Shown here piece after piece: positions 52,635 to 62,452 of a DNA stretch of 64,000 nucleotides. Position 1 is the stretch's first letter. Each line of letters starts with the position of its first letter. The translations under genes and the position numbers were made by a program. Source of the stretch: Thiodubiliella sp900128405 (lineage in GTDB: Bacteria > Pseudomonadota > Gammaproteobacteria > PS1 > Pseudothioglobaceae). Where the stretch lies: NCBI GenBank assembly GCA_963682085.1, contig OY821614.1:1054001-1118000 (forward strand), written 5' to 3'. The notes beneath the pieces were generated by a model. It saw only the letters and a program-made list of their open reading frames with translations, was not told the DNA's origin and ran no database searches.

Positions 52635-54203
52635 TTAATTACTTACTTTAACTGCGTGAGGCAGTTCGTTTAATTGCACATTTAATAACCCATTAAAACT
52701 TTTAAATTCATTATTTGTAACATCTGCCTCCTTAACGGTAGCTATCAATGATTTGTTCGACTGATTTGCCTGTTGTTGTTTAATGGCGAGTTGAGTAGTT
52801 GCCCATGTAACACCCTTTGCTTCTTTACTTGGCATAACTTGTGCTACTGTTTGTGCAAAACTATTTTTCGGTTTAATTGCTTGCTGTGATAATAATATTT
52901 GTGCTAATTCTTGGTAATTATAAAATGGCGTCAAACAATTGCAAAATTGAATCTCAGTATTGTCAGTTAATGTAGCTGTGTAAATTTTATCATCTTGCCT
53001 TAAGAATTCAATATTTTTTTCAGTATTTTGCACAAATTGAGTATTTTGTCGCACACCTGTTTTAATAATATTTTTATTAAATTTAATTACTGGAAAGCCA
53101 TCTAAATTAAAAACATAATCTTGATTATCTATATCAAATATTTGATAAACGCCATGAGTATTTTTCACAAATGGGCAATGACTGTTGCCATTATCAGCAA
53201 TAAAAAATAAATAATTCTGCCCTTGATGAAACAAATCTGGACAATGTCCTTGTTTGACAATATCACCATTTTTAATATTTAAACCACCTGAAAATGCAAC
53301 TTTTATTTTGTGATTTTCTTGAGATTCTACTGGCAGTTGACCTTTGTATAAATTCGCAACTTTAATCGTTAAAACAGTAACAGGATTATCCTTTTGTAAA
53401 ATATAATCAACTGATTCAATGCGACCTTGGGCAACTAATTGTGATTGTTGCATTAAATTAGCAACCCCTAAAGTGCCGTTATTAAGTGTTACATATTCAG
53501 ACTTAGTAACTTGGTAAATGTTTGTAATATCTGCTTTCGTTAGGGCTTTATTTATAAGATTTATTTTATCAACATTGCCACGAAATTCACTAGACCCCAT
53601 TTGTAGGATATTTCCTTGTGTTAAAGTAATTTTAGGCGTTGAGGTTGCTATTTCATTAACAATTAATTGAATATTAATGCCATCATCAACAATAGCAACA
53701 TATTGCCAAGTATCCATAGCTATATCAGCACTTAAGGATTTAACGCCGTTTCCCCAATCAATTTTAATTTTATTGTCAACAATACTTATGTTATTAGCCC
53801 CAATCTTAGCCAAATGACCTTCCCTTGTTGGCTTCAACCAAAAATAAAAAGTATGTGGTGTTAAAAACTTAATAAAATCAGAAGTAAAGAAATCTATTCT
53901 AGAATATTCAGAGTCAAATCTAGCACTGTGCTTGGCACCATTATTATGCTGTTCTATGCGAATACCCTGCATTTTAGGTTGATAACTTGCATTTGTTTTT
54001 TGTATTGTTAATAACTCAGATTCACAACCACCAATATATTCATTGTCATTATATATTAGCGTATCAGCACCTTCAAAATCAACATCAAAAGATAGGTAAA
54101 TATCAACTGCTGAACTACTAGAAGCAGAGCAATCATTATCTTCATAACAACTTGCTAAAGTTAAACTAATTACTAGTAAGCATAAATTTTTAAAAAAAAT
54201 CAC
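52635..54203 (-). CDS. Lipoprotein with LamG-like (concanavalin) domain
   Basis: The 522-residue protein has a lipoprotein signal peptide (LVISLTLASC, acylated Cys19). Residues about 35-235 form a LamG/jelly-roll lectin-like fold (HTFYFWLKPTREGHLAKIG, DTWQYVAIVDDGINIQL, FRGNVDKINLINKALTKADI). The second half (about 250-385, VAQGRIESVDYILQ…GGLNIKNGDIVKQGHCPDLF) is unrecognised, with paired cysteines. It lies 9 bp downstream of the secreted metalloprotease gene, so the two probably act together at the cell surface on a host or matrix protein. Confidence 0.65.
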   Translation of the reverse strand: MIFFKNLCLLVISLTLASCYEDNDCSASSSSAVDIYLSFDVDFEGADTLIYNDNEYIGGCESELLTIQKTNASYQPKMQGIRIEQHNNGAKHSARFDSEYSRIDFFTSDFIKFLTPHTFYFWLKPTREGHLAKIGANNISIVDNKIKIDWGNGVKSLSADIAMDTWQYVAIVDDGINIQLIVNEIATSTPKITLTQGNILQMGSSEFRGNVDKINLINKALTKADITNIYQVTKSEYVTLNNGTLGVANLMQQSQLVAQGRIESVDYILQKDNPVTVLTIKVANLYKGQLPVESQENHKIKVAFSGGLNIKNGDIVKQGHCPDLFHQGQNYLFFIADNGNSHCPFVKNTHGVYQIFDIDNQDYVFNLDGFPVIKFNKNIIKTGVRQNTQFVQNTEKNIEFLRQDDKIYTATLTDNTEIQFCNCLTPFYNYQELAQILLSQQAIKPKNSFAQTVAQVMPSKEAKGVTWATTQLAIKQQQANQSNKSLIATVKEADVTNNEFKSFNGLLNVQLNELPHAVKVSN

Positions 54204-54212
54204 TACCTCTCC

Positions 54213-55367
54213 TTATTGAATACTCACTTGACAAAGATTAGCCCCGCCATTGGTGCGACCCTCGTATTTTTCATTATAAGCATCATCATAATCTACCACG
54301 GCACCGATATAATAAATGCCTATATTATCCCCAGTATTAAAACGAATTTTCTTGGTATAAGGCCAGCGACTAGTGCTGTTAAAAATATAGGGATTTGACA
54401 CTGCTATATCAGCACTATCAATATAATTATTATTAGATAAATAAACTTTAGCATTAACACCATTATGGTTATAGTTGCTACCTTGATTAAGAAAAGTTAC
54501 TTCTAAATAATAATAAGTATCACGACTAAGCGTATACAAGCAATTTGCATCTGCACCTGTTCTAGGTACGGTAGGATTGCGATTATTATCCAATATTCTG
54601 GTAATATTATGAGCACTAGGATTAGAGTAATCCATTCTTATCGGAGAAATTGAGAAGTCATAAAACGATTCGCCGCTACCATAAGCATCTTTTAAAAAAA
54701 CCCTATAATCACTACTAGGATATGCCCAAAACTTCCCGCCATTCCAGTTGCCATGCTCATTACTAGGCGAATGGGATCTCATTGTTTGATTGGGCCAGCG
54801 TTGCTCATGGTTATTTTTTAAGCTTTGACCAAGCGCATGCCCCATTTCATGTAAAAAAACACTTTGAAAACTATATTTATCACTACTTTTATGAAAGCCT
54901 TGTGTGTCCATAAAAAAACGCCCTCTAGTAGAAGAATTTGGAATCTTATCTAATCTGAGTGCGATATCTGCTTCTTTTAATTTACTAGTTGAATTTATAA
55001 ACCATCGTTTAAAGCATGCTGACCATCTAGTCTTGGTAAAACCTAAGTTATTACTTCCAGAATCTCTTATGTTAAAAAATATTTCATTAATACCATTAGA
55101 ATGAGAAATGCCACCCTGAGTAAAATTATGTGTCCCAGTTGAAATATCAGATATAGTCGATCCTGCACCTATATTTTTTAATTTATCAATTTCATCTTCA
55201 AGGATATTTCTATAGTAATTACCTTGTGGAAAAGAAATAGAATCAAAATAAAAAGTAGGCGGTGACTGCCATTTAGTTATTTCTCCATTACATTTCCAAT
55301 AACGATAAGCATACACATTAGATGATAATCCAAGAAAAATAATTATTGTGAGTACCAATCTACCCAT
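54213..55367 (-). CDS. Secreted zinc metalloprotease (HExxH)
   Basis: The 384-residue protein has a signal peptide (MGRLVLTIIIFLGLSSNVYA). The zinc motif is FLHEMGHALGQSLKNNHEQR (about 168-187), that is HExxHxxG with a more distant histidine, resembling matrixin-type metzincins. Possible Met-turn sequences are SPIRMDYSNPSAH (about 240) and TMRSHSP. The C-terminal part (from about 275, YYYLEVTFLNQGSNYNHNG) looks like a CARDB/fibronectin-like beta domain. It may degrade an extracellular substrate. The family is not identified with certainty. Confidence 0.7.
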   Translation of the reverse strand: MGRLVLTIIIFLGLSSNVYAYRYWKCNGEITKWQSPPTFYFDSISFPQGNYYRNILEDEIDKLKNIGAGSTISDISTGTHNFTQGGISHSNGINEIFFNIRDSGSNNLGFTKTRWSACFKRWFINSTSKLKEADIALRLDKIPNSSTRGRFFMDTQGFHKSSDKYSFQSVFLHEMGHALGQSLKNNHEQRWPNQTMRSHSPSNEHGNWNGGKFWAYPSSDYRVFLKDAYGSGESFYDFSISPIRMDYSNPSAHNITRILDNNRNPTVPRTGADANCLYTLSRDTYYYLEVTFLNQGSNYNHNGVNAKVYLSNNNYIDSADIAVSNPYIFNSTSRWPYTKKIRFNTGDNIGIYYIGAVVDYDDAYNEKYEGRTNGGANLCQVSIQ

Positions 55368-55427
55368 ACTTTTGTTTAATTTATCTCAAAGCATTTAGTA
55401 TAACATATGCCACTATTTGGTATCAAT

Positions 55428-55465
55428 TATCCCCTCGTTCACACACTATTAGGAATGAGGGGATA
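55428..55465. repeat. REP-like hairpin beside the second RAYT remnant
   Basis: TATCCCCTCGTTC, an 11-nt loop, then GGAATGAGGGGATA forms a long near-perfect stem. A second REP core, ATGCACAGCGTAGGAAT, lies at 55490-55509. Both resemble the borders of the RAYT remnant at 51906-52541. Confidence 0.55.
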
Positions 55466-55532
55466 GGTGGTTAATTTGATTATGTATTCTCATGCACAGC
55501 GTAGGAATACATACTTTCATACTTAAAGCCAC

Positions 55533-55623
55533 TCATTTGAAATCTTCAAAATACCCTTTACCCAAATAATTTTTAGCGTTAGAATAATGTCAATACTTTG
55601 CCCCCTTGACATAACCACACTTT
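55533..55623 (-). pseudogene. C-terminal fragment of a second RAYT transposase
   Basis: The minus strand reads KCGYVKGAKY*HYSNAKNYLGKG then YFEDFK and a stop. It aligns with KHGYVERADYWRYYSSAKNY and LGDEGALRSLDE at the end of the first RAYT. Only about 30 codons remain, with one internal stop. Confidence 0.7.
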
Positions 55624-55641
55624 CTTTTTGTAGTTTTAAAA

Positions 55642-56022
55642 TTATGGCTCAAAAGAACACTTAATTTCATCAAAGCCAAAGCCTCGAGATTGTAAAAAGC
55701 GTTGTTGTTTGGCTTTTTCTTTGTAGTTACTTGGGGTTGCTTCGCTGTATTTTGATATTCTAACTTCTTTTGCTAGGGTGAAAAAATCATATGCAGATAA
55801 ATCAAAATTTTCAATGCCTCGTTGTTTTAAATCAATGGCTATTTTGATTGGACCTTTGCCTTGGTTAAAACGCATTTGAATAAATTCATTGGTAAAGCGT
55901 TCGTCGGATTGATGATTTTGATTTTTAAGTTTTTCTAGTGCTTGTTCTATTGTGTCTTCTTCATAGTATTGTGCAAGTTTTCTGGTGAGTTCAAAATAAG
56001 AATGCTCGCGTTTAGCGAGCAT
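55642..56022 (-). CDS. recX: RecA regulator RecX
   Basis: The 126-residue protein has the three-helix repeats of RecX: LAKREHSYFELTRKLAQYYE, ERFTNEFIQMRFNQGKGPIKI and AKQQRFLQSRGFGFDEIKCS. It inhibits or modulates RecA filament growth. It follows recA by 25 bp on the same strand, the usual arrangement. Its length is slightly short of E. coli RecX (166), and the start is the only reasonable one. Confidence 0.93.
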   Translation of the reverse strand: MLAKREHSYFELTRKLAQYYEEDTIEQALEKLKNQNHQSDERFTNEFIQMRFNQGKGPIKIAIDLKQRGIENFDLSAYDFFTLAKEVRISKYSEATPSNYKEKAKQQRFLQSRGFGFDEIKCSFEP

Positions 56023-56047
56023 TTTTAATGCGCTGTTATAGGCTGAG

Positions 56048-57073
56048 TTATTCAGAATCTACTTCCTGATTTAAATCGTCATCTTTTGCCATAAGTTTGT
56101 CGCGAATTTGCCCTTCAATTGTTTGGCTGAGTTCGATGTTTTGTTTGAGATAGTCTCTAGCATTGTCTTTGCCTTGTCCAATTCTCTCACTGCCAACGCT
56201 ATACCATGCACCTGCTTTTTCCACAAATCCGTATTTTACGCCCAAATCAATAATTTCACTTTCGCGAGAGATACCTTCGTTGTAAAGGATTTGAAATTCT
56301 GCTTGTTTGAATGGGGGAGCTACTTTGTTTTTCAATACTTTAACACGGGTTTCGTTGCCTAAGATTTCATCACCTTTTTTGATTGCACCGATACGGCGGA
56401 TGTCTAAACGCACTGAGGCATAAAATTTTAGTGCATTACCCCCTGTGGTGGTCTCGGGATTGCCAAACATAACGCCAATTTTCATTCGTAATTGATTAAT
56501 AAAAATCACCATAGTATTGGTTTTTTTAATATTAGAAGTGAGTTTTCTCAACGCTTGAGACATTAAACGCGCTTGCAAACCCATATGTGATGCACCCATC
56601 TCGCCTTCAATTTCAGCCTTTGGTGTCAATGCAGCTACCGAATCTACTACCACAATATCAACGCCGCCTGAGCGGACTAACATATCGGTAATTTCTAATG
56701 CTTGTTCACCTGTGTCGGGTTGGGAAATTAATAATTCATCTGTGTTAACGCCAAGTTTTTTAGCGTATTGGGGATCTAATGCATGCTCTGCGTCAATAAA
56801 TGCTGCGGTGCCGCCAAGTTTTTGCATTTCTGCAATAACATGCAAGGTTAAAGTAGTTTTTCCAGATGACTCGGGGCCATAAATCTCAACCACACGCCCA
56901 CGAGGTAATCCACCAATGCCGAGTGCAATATCCAAACTCAAACTACCGGTAGAAACTGCCTCAATATCCGCTTGTGCCCCTTCATCGCCCAAAAACATAA
57001 CAGAGCCTTTGCCGAACTGCTTGTCAATTTGCGCTAATGCGGCTTTTAGGGCTTGTTTTTTCTGCTCGTCCAC
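56048..57073 (-). CDS. recA: Recombinase RecA
   Basis: RecA forms the strand-exchange filament and triggers the SOS response. The 341-residue protein has Walker A GPESSGKTTL (66-75), the DNA-binding loops (EGEMGASHMGLQARLMSQAL, INQLRMKIGVMFGNPETTTG), Walker B DIVVVDSVAALT and the acidic C-terminus. recX follows. The divergent gene ribD starts 55 bp away; no clear LexA box was noticed there. Confidence 0.98.
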   Translation of the reverse strand: MDEQKKQALKAALAQIDKQFGKGSVMFLGDEGAQADIEAVSTGSLSLDIALGIGGLPRGRVVEIYGPESSGKTTLTLHVIAEMQKLGGTAAFIDAEHALDPQYAKKLGVNTDELLISQPDTGEQALEITDMLVRSGGVDIVVVDSVAALTPKAEIEGEMGASHMGLQARLMSQALRKLTSNIKKTNTMVIFINQLRMKIGVMFGNPETTTGGNALKFYASVRLDIRRIGAIKKGDEILGNETRVKVLKNKVAPPFKQAEFQILYNEGISRESEIIDLGVKYGFVEKAGAWYSVGSERIGQGKDNARDYLKQNIELSQTIEGQIRDKLMAKDDDLNQEVDSE

Positions 57074-57127
57074 AGTGTTTCTCCTTAGGTAAAATAGGAT
57101 TTAATTTTACGAGCAATTATAACTATT

Positions 57128-58174
57128 GTGGCAACTTTTTCAGAAAATGATACATATTATATGTCGCTAGCACTCAAACTGGCACACAAGGGTCAATATG
57201 GAGTGAGATCCAATCCTATGGTGGGTTGCATTATTACTAAAAATAATAACATTATTGCTCAAGGTTATCACCAAAATTTTGGCGAACCCCATGCAGAAAT
57301 TAATGCACTGACGCAAATCAATCATCAGGCAAACGATACTACTTTATATGTAACCTTAGAGCCATGTGCTCATCAAGGTAAAACACCGCCATGTGCACAA
57401 GCTCTTATTAATGCAGGTGTGAAAAAAGTGATTATCGCCTCACTTGACCCCAATCCCTTAGTCGGTGGCAAGGGGGTAACAATGCTGGAAAATGCTGGCA
57501 TTGAAGTTGTCATTGGACTGCTTGAAAATGAAGCCAAGCAACTTAATCGTGCTTTTATAAAACGCATGAAAACTGGGCTGCCTTTTGTTACTTGTAAAAT
57601 TGCCATGAGTTTAGATGGAAAAACTGCTATGGCATCTGGGGAAAGCAAATGGATTACGAGAGAGGCGGCAAGACTTGATGTGCAAAAATTACGCGCTAAT
57701 AATCAAGCAATTATGACGGGTTCTGGCACAATATTGGCAGACAATCCATTAATGACGGTGCGACTTGATAATATTGACAATACGCCACTTCGTGTGGTGG
57801 TGGATGGCAAAAATCAAATAACTAACACGCATCTTAATATTTTTTCAGAGGATGCGAACACGCAAGTTTTTAATTCGGAAAATACCAAAATCAATGACAC
57901 TGGAAAATTAGATTTAAATGACATTCTTTCACAATTAGCTGCACAAGATATTAACAGTGTTTTGCTTGAAGCAGGGCCCAGTTTAATTGGCGCTATGGTA
58001 ACAGCGAGGTTGATTGATGAATTTATCATCTACACAGCACCTATATTAATGGGCAGTGATGCTAATTCTATGATGAACCTCTCCATTCAAAAAATGAATA
58101 ATAAGTTAGAACTTAACATTCAAGACATTAGAATGGTCGGTGAAGACATTAAAATAACTGCAACGCTAAAATGA
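57128..58174 (+). CDS. ribD: Riboflavin biosynthesis deaminase/reductase RibD
   Basis: This bifunctional enzyme deaminates and then reduces the pyrimidine intermediate of riboflavin synthesis. It starts with GTG. The deaminase domain has the zinc ligands in EPHAEINAL (His55, Glu57) and PCAHQGKTPPC (Cys80, Cys89). The reductase domain (from about 145, CKIAMSLDGKTAMASGESKW) is complete. The 348 residues match the family. The stop overlaps coaBC by 4 bp. Confidence 0.96.
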   Translation: MATFSENDTYYMSLALKLAHKGQYGVRSNPMVGCIITKNNNIIAQGYHQNFGEPHAEINALTQINHQANDTTLYVTLEPCAHQGKTPPCAQALINAGVKKVIIASLDPNPLVGGKGVTMLENAGIEVVIGLLENEAKQLNRAFIKRMKTGLPFVTCKIAMSLDGKTAMASGESKWITREAARLDVQKLRANNQAIMTGSGTILADNPLMTVRLDNIDNTPLRVVVDGKNQITNTHLNIFSEDANTQVFNSENTKINDTGKLDLNDILSQLAAQDINSVLLEAGPSLIGAMVTARLIDEFIIYTAPILMGSDANSMMNLSIQKMNNKLELNIQDIRMVGEDIKITATLK

Positions 58175-59361
58175 CATTAACCAATAAAAACATTATTCTT
58201 GGTATAAGTGGCTCAATTGCCGCTTACAAAGCACCTGATATTGTGCGTCGATTACAAGACCTAGGGGCTGAGGTGCGTGTTGTGTTAACGCAAAATGGTG
58301 CACAATTTGTAACGGAATTATCACTACAGGTAACTTCTAAAAACAAAGTGTATCGTAATTTATGGGATAAAGAAATGGCGTTGTCCATGGGGCATATTGA
58401 ATTGGCAAAATGGGCAGATGCTATTTTAATCGCCCCTGCTAGTGCTAATACAATAGCCAATTTGACCTCAGGTAAGGCAAGCGATTTACTCGGTAATATT
58501 ATTTTAGCAAGCAATTGCCCAGTCTTAATTGCACCCGCTATGAATCAACAAATGTATGCTGCTGATAGCGTGCAAGCAAATTTAAAAACCTTGTTGAAAC
58601 GCCAAATAACCATCATTCAACCTGAAAATGGTAAGCAAGCCTGTGGCGATATTGGCGAAGGTCGTTTGGCTGATTCCACTGATATCGCCCAACAAGTTGG
58701 TGCACTTTTTCAAAGCACCAAACTGAGTGGCAAAAAAGTATTAATCACTTTAGGGGCAACCATTGAAGCCATTGACCCCATTAGATATTTGTCTAACCAT
58801 TCTAGTGGAAAAATGGGGTCGGCACTTGCCGATGCTTGCATTGCAGCGGGTGCAAAAGTAACCCTTGTATATGGCAATATCAGCGTTTCTCTCAACCCAA
58901 AAGCCAATGCAATTTCAGCAACAAGTGCTGAAACAATGCACCAAGCAGTAATGGCAAATATTGTCGCACAAGATTTTTTTATTGCTTGTGCCGCAGTGAG
59001 TGATTATCGTGTCAAAAATATTGAAAAAAATAAAATTAAAAAATCCAATCAAAACCTCATTTTAGAGTTAATACCTACAGCAGATATTTTAAAAGATGTG
59101 TGTCAATTAACACAAAAACCCATTTGCATTGGCTTTGCCGCAGAGACGCAAAATTTAACTGAAAATGCTAAAAATAAGTTAAAAAATAAGGGGTGCGATG
59201 CTATTATTCTAAACGATGTTTCTAATGCTGATTTTGGCTTTAAAAGTGATGAAAATGAAGTGATATTTTTAACCTTAAAAAGTAGCCTAAAAATCGAAAA
59301 AAATAGCAAGCAAAAGATTGCTCAAAAGATTGTTGAAATACTGGGTAAAAAATTTTTATGA
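58171..59361 (+). CDS. coaBC: Bifunctional phosphopantothenoylcysteine decarboxylase/synthase CoaBC (Dfp)
   Basis: It carries out two steps of coenzyme A synthesis. The 396-residue protein has the CoaC flavin domain (ILGISGSIAAYKAPDIVRRL, APASANTIANL, PAMNQQMY) and the CoaB domain (LITLGATIEAIDPIRYLSNH, SSGKMGSALADA, FFIACAAVSDYRV). It is translationally coupled to ribD. The final residues IVEILGKKF are normal. Confidence 0.96.
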   Translation: MTLTNKNIILGISGSIAAYKAPDIVRRLQDLGAEVRVVLTQNGAQFVTELSLQVTSKNKVYRNLWDKEMALSMGHIELAKWADAILIAPASANTIANLTSGKASDLLGNIILASNCPVLIAPAMNQQMYAADSVQANLKTLLKRQITIIQPENGKQACGDIGEGRLADSTDIAQQVGALFQSTKLSGKKVLITLGATIEAIDPIRYLSNHSSGKMGSALADACIAAGAKVTLVYGNISVSLNPKANAISATSAETMHQAVMANIVAQDFFIACAAVSDYRVKNIEKNKIKKSNQNLILELIPTADILKDVCQLTQKPICIGFAAETQNLTENAKNKLKNKGCDAIILNDVSNADFGFKSDENEVIFLTLKSSLKIEKNSKQKIAQKIVEILGKKFL

Positions 59362-59394
59362 ACAATCAAAAACCTTGTTAAATCAACACTCAAT

Positions 59395-59424
59395 AGAGTT
59401 ACCCACAAAACTGTGGATAACTCT
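59395..59424 (+). promoter_or_regulatory. Hairpin containing a perfect DnaA box, downstream of coaBC
   Basis: AGAGTTACCCACA and TGTGGATAACTCT pair over 13 bp with one mismatch across a 4-nt loop. The right arm is, on the minus strand, TTATCCACA, an exact DnaA box; the left arm TTACCCACA differs by one base. It may act as the coaBC terminator or a DnaA-binding site. The rest of the interval 59425-59706 is very AT-rich, with no gene. It holds two direct TGTTTCAC sequences (59609-59616, 59630-59637) like half of a ParB site, and a TACAAT before comEC. Confidence 0.45.
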
Positions 59425-59706
59425 GTTAATATCTTCATAAAAACAAGAGAAAGTATTGTTATATTGCACTTTCTTATGGTTTTGAATGAAAAGTAATCAT
59501 ATATTTTTTTTAATTAAAAATCAATGACTTATAAAAAGTTTATAAATATAATTTTATTCAATCATGAGACAATTTAACTTTTATTTTATTATGGGGGAAA
59601 ACTTTTACTGTTTCACGCATTAAAACAAGTGTTTCACAGTATATTAGAAAACAATAAACTCATTTAATTCTAACTTAATTATGCTACAATTTTATTCCCC
59701 CTATTT

Positions 59707-62010
59707 ATGTTTATTTATGCCTTAAATTTTCTCTTTGGAATTCTGCTGTTTTCGCTGAAAAACACACTGTTAATCACGGTGCTAGAATGGTTGGTATTTT
59801 CTGCCATAATTTTAACGATTTTCATCAGTTTTAAGCGTTACAAAGTCATTGCCTTGAGTTTGGTTTTTTTCTTGCTTGGTTTCGCTTGGATGGGGTTTAT
59901 ATCGGCACAAATCCTAAATACACAAATCAAAGAATCTTACCTCGATAAACCAATTTTAGTTACTGGAAAAATTGTCGAATTACCTAAAAAAACCAGTCGA
60001 AATACTAAATTCATCTTTAAGGCACACGCCCCTTTTAAAGGAAAATTAAAACTGACTTGGTATAATTATTATAGCGATACTTCTACACCTAATTTACACA
60101 CAGGCGATTCTTGGCAATTGCTAATAAAAATTAAACACAATAATGGTTATCAAAATCTAAGTGGTTTTGATTATGAAAAATGGTTGTTTTACAAACGCAT
60201 TAATGCCACTGGATATGTGCGAACTTCGCCCTCTAATCAGCGTATTGATAATGCCAATCAAACCCTATCAATAGACCAAATTAGGCAAACTATCCGTTAC
60301 TCTTTGTCTACTGTTCTTGAGCAACAAGAATTTGGTGGCGTTATTAATGCACTGATTATCGGCGACCGTTCTTTGATTTCCACCAAGCATTGGGCGTTAT
60401 TTCAAGCCACTAATACCACGCATTTAAGTGTTATTTCTGGCTTGCACATTGGGCTTATTTCTGGTCTTGTGTTCTTGTTGGTGCAATTTTTATGGCGTTA
60501 CTCTTTACGCTTGAGTCTGATTATACCTGCACCGATTGTTGCTGCATTTTTTGGGCTTGGGTCTGCATTTTTATACACATTGATTGCTGGATTCTCTATC
60601 CCAACAGGTCGTGCTTTTATTATGGCAAGCGTGCTTTTTCTTTCCATTATCTTTAAACGACACCACAATATTTGGCAATTATATGGCATAGCATTGTTTT
60701 TGGTGTTGTTCAATAACCCACTGAGTGTTTTAAGTGTTGGGTTTTGGCTGTCCTTTTATGTGGTTGCAGTTATTATTTATGGCGGCAAACAACATCAAGA
60801 AAAATCTTGGCTTTATCGTCTCATCTACCTACAATTACTCATTAATTTTGCCACATTACCCCTTACTATTTGGTTCTTCTCAACAAGCTCTATAGCCTCC
60901 CCCATTGCCAACTTACTTGCCATTCCAGTATTCAGTTTCGCCGTCATCCCACTGTCTCTAATAGGGGCGTTATTACACTTTACTGGGCTAGATTTGGTAG
61001 CGGAAATGGTTTTTTCAATTGCCAATCAAGCCTTAGTTTATTTAGCAATAATATTAGAACAATTGCAACAATTTGAATTTAATCAATGGCATTATTCACA
61101 GACTTCATTAGTCGATTTAACCTTCTTTATACTGGCAATTTTTATCGCCCTATCGCCTAAAGGGCTAAAATTACGCTGGCTATCCGCCCCCATTTTAGGG
61201 CTACTATTCTTAACGCCAAACCACCCAATAAAACACAACTCAATGCTAGTAACCACACTTGATGTTGGGCAAGGGTTGGCTCATGTTGTCCAAACCAGTA
61301 ACCATATTTTATTGTTTGACACAGGGGCAAAATACGCTTCTGGTTTCAATCTTGGTGATAGTGTCATCACCCCATATCTTCGTGCAAAGCACATTCAGCG
61401 TTTAGACAAAGTGATTATTTCCCACTCTGATAATGATCACATTGGCGGCTTAAACAATATTTTACAAAATTTCGATATCACTGAGATACTCAGCTCCACA
61501 CCTGAAAAAATTCAAGCAAAAGTTACAAAATGCCAAACAGGTCAAAGCTGGATATGGGATGGCGTGCTATTCGAAATCCTCAGCCCCCACAAAAAATATA
61601 AACTCACAGGCAATAACGCCTCCTGCGTCTTAAAAGTCTCCAATAAAAAACACGGTATCTTACTCACTGGCGACATTGAAAAAGAAACTGAACACTATCT
61701 CGCACAAAACTTTAAAGAAAAACTCAAAAGCACCGTCCTAATCTCACCACACCACGGTAGCAAAACTTCCTCCTCCCAAGTATTCTTAAAAGCCGTATCC
61801 CCAACCCTAGTTGTCATCTCCAGTGGCTTTAAAAATCGCTTCCACCATCCTAATAAAACAATTATGCAACGCTACAAAACTAACAATATTAAGGTCCTGC
61901 AAACTCAATGCTCTGGACAAATTGGTATCCTATTTAACCACACCATAAACATAACAGAATATCGTAAAGACTCTGCACGCTATTACTTACGCCAATGTAA
62001 TCAAAAATAA
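59707..62010 (+). CDS. comEC: DNA internalisation competence protein ComEC
   Basis: ComEC forms the inner-membrane channel for transforming DNA. The 767-residue protein has an N-terminal membrane/OB domain (DUF4131, to about 210), the Competence domain with many helices (NTTHLSVISGLHIGLISGLV at about 237), and a C-terminal metallo-beta-lactamase-like domain with SHSDNDHIGG (about 573-582) and ISPHHGSKTSSSQ. All motifs look intact, so natural competence is plausible if pilus genes exist elsewhere. Confidence 0.95.
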   Translation: MFIYALNFLFGILLFSLKNTLLITVLEWLVFSAIILTIFISFKRYKVIALSLVFFLLGFAWMGFISAQILNTQIKESYLDKPILVTGKIVELPKKTSRNTKFIFKAHAPFKGKLKLTWYNYYSDTSTPNLHTGDSWQLLIKIKHNNGYQNLSGFDYEKWLFYKRINATGYVRTSPSNQRIDNANQTLSIDQIRQTIRYSLSTVLEQQEFGGVINALIIGDRSLISTKHWALFQATNTTHLSVISGLHIGLISGLVFLLVQFLWRYSLRLSLIIPAPIVAAFFGLGSAFLYTLIAGFSIPTGRAFIMASVLFLSIIFKRHHNIWQLYGIALFLVLFNNPLSVLSVGFWLSFYVVAVIIYGGKQHQEKSWLYRLIYLQLLINFATLPLTIWFFSTSSIASPIANLLAIPVFSFAVIPLSLIGALLHFTGLDLVAEMVFSIANQALVYLAIILEQLQQFEFNQWHYSQTSLVDLTFFILAIFIALSPKGLKLRWLSAPILGLLFLTPNHPIKHNSMLVTTLDVGQGLAHVVQTSNHILLFDTGAKYASGFNLGDSVITPYLRAKHIQRLDKVIISHSDNDHIGGLNNILQNFDITEILSSTPEKIQAKVTKCQTGQSWIWDGVLFEILSPHKKYKLTGNNASCVLKVSNKKHGILLTGDIEKETEHYLAQNFKEKLKSTVLISPHHGSKTSSSQVFLKAVSPTLVVISSGFKNRFHHPNKTIMQRYKTNNIKVLQTQCSGQIGILFNHTINITEYRKDSARYYLRQCNQK

Positions 62011-62088
62011 CATTGCCTAACGCTTTTTTTCTACCTTGTAAGTATTCTCGTTTCCATGCACAACATAAAAATAAAGATAGTGGTATAA

Positions 62089-62150
62089 AGTAGGGATTTG
62101 TAACTGAGCCAGACTTTAACACTAAGAAGGATTACAAACCCTTCCCTACT
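62089..62150. repeat. AGTAGG-family MITE, copy 2 (62 bp), inverted relative to copy 1
   Basis: Read on the minus strand it begins AGTAGGGAAGGGTTTGTAAT and contains CTTAGTGTTAAAGTCTGGCT, matching copy 1 (19031) over most of its length. It ends in the inverted AGTAGGGATTTGTAAC. It is shorter in the right arm. Confidence 0.65.
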
Positions 62151-62215
62151 TGTAGAAATGAATGAAAAAAGGAAGGGATACAAATGCCTTTACTTCTTTA
62201 TCTAAGTTTATTTTT

Positions 62216-62236
62216 GTTCCCACGCATAGTGGGAAC
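62216..62236. repeat. REP-like palindrome
   Basis: GTTCCCAC-GCATA-GTGGGAAC is a perfect 8-bp stem, the same core as the palindromes flanking the RAYT remnant at 51906-52541. The rest of 62011-62452 contains the MITE above, a partial copy of the REP core (62050) and no gene. Confidence 0.6.
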
Positions 62237-62452
62237 GGGGCGTGCAATTGTAATGGCAAATGATTTATTTAATTATTTCACGCATTTATTGAATAATTAA
62301 CCTACCTCCTGTTATCATATTTTGCTAAAATCCAATCAGAATTGCATGCAATTTAGTTTTTAATCCTTATCTTATTAAAAGGCAAGGGTTATTTTTAATA
62401 TCACAATAGGGAAATATGTCCTTATAACAGTTCACTATAAAAAGAAAAAATT

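Noticed and set aside
59609..59637. Full ParB parS site
   Set aside because: Only direct half-sites (TGTTTCAC) are present; the inverted half GTGAAACA is missing.
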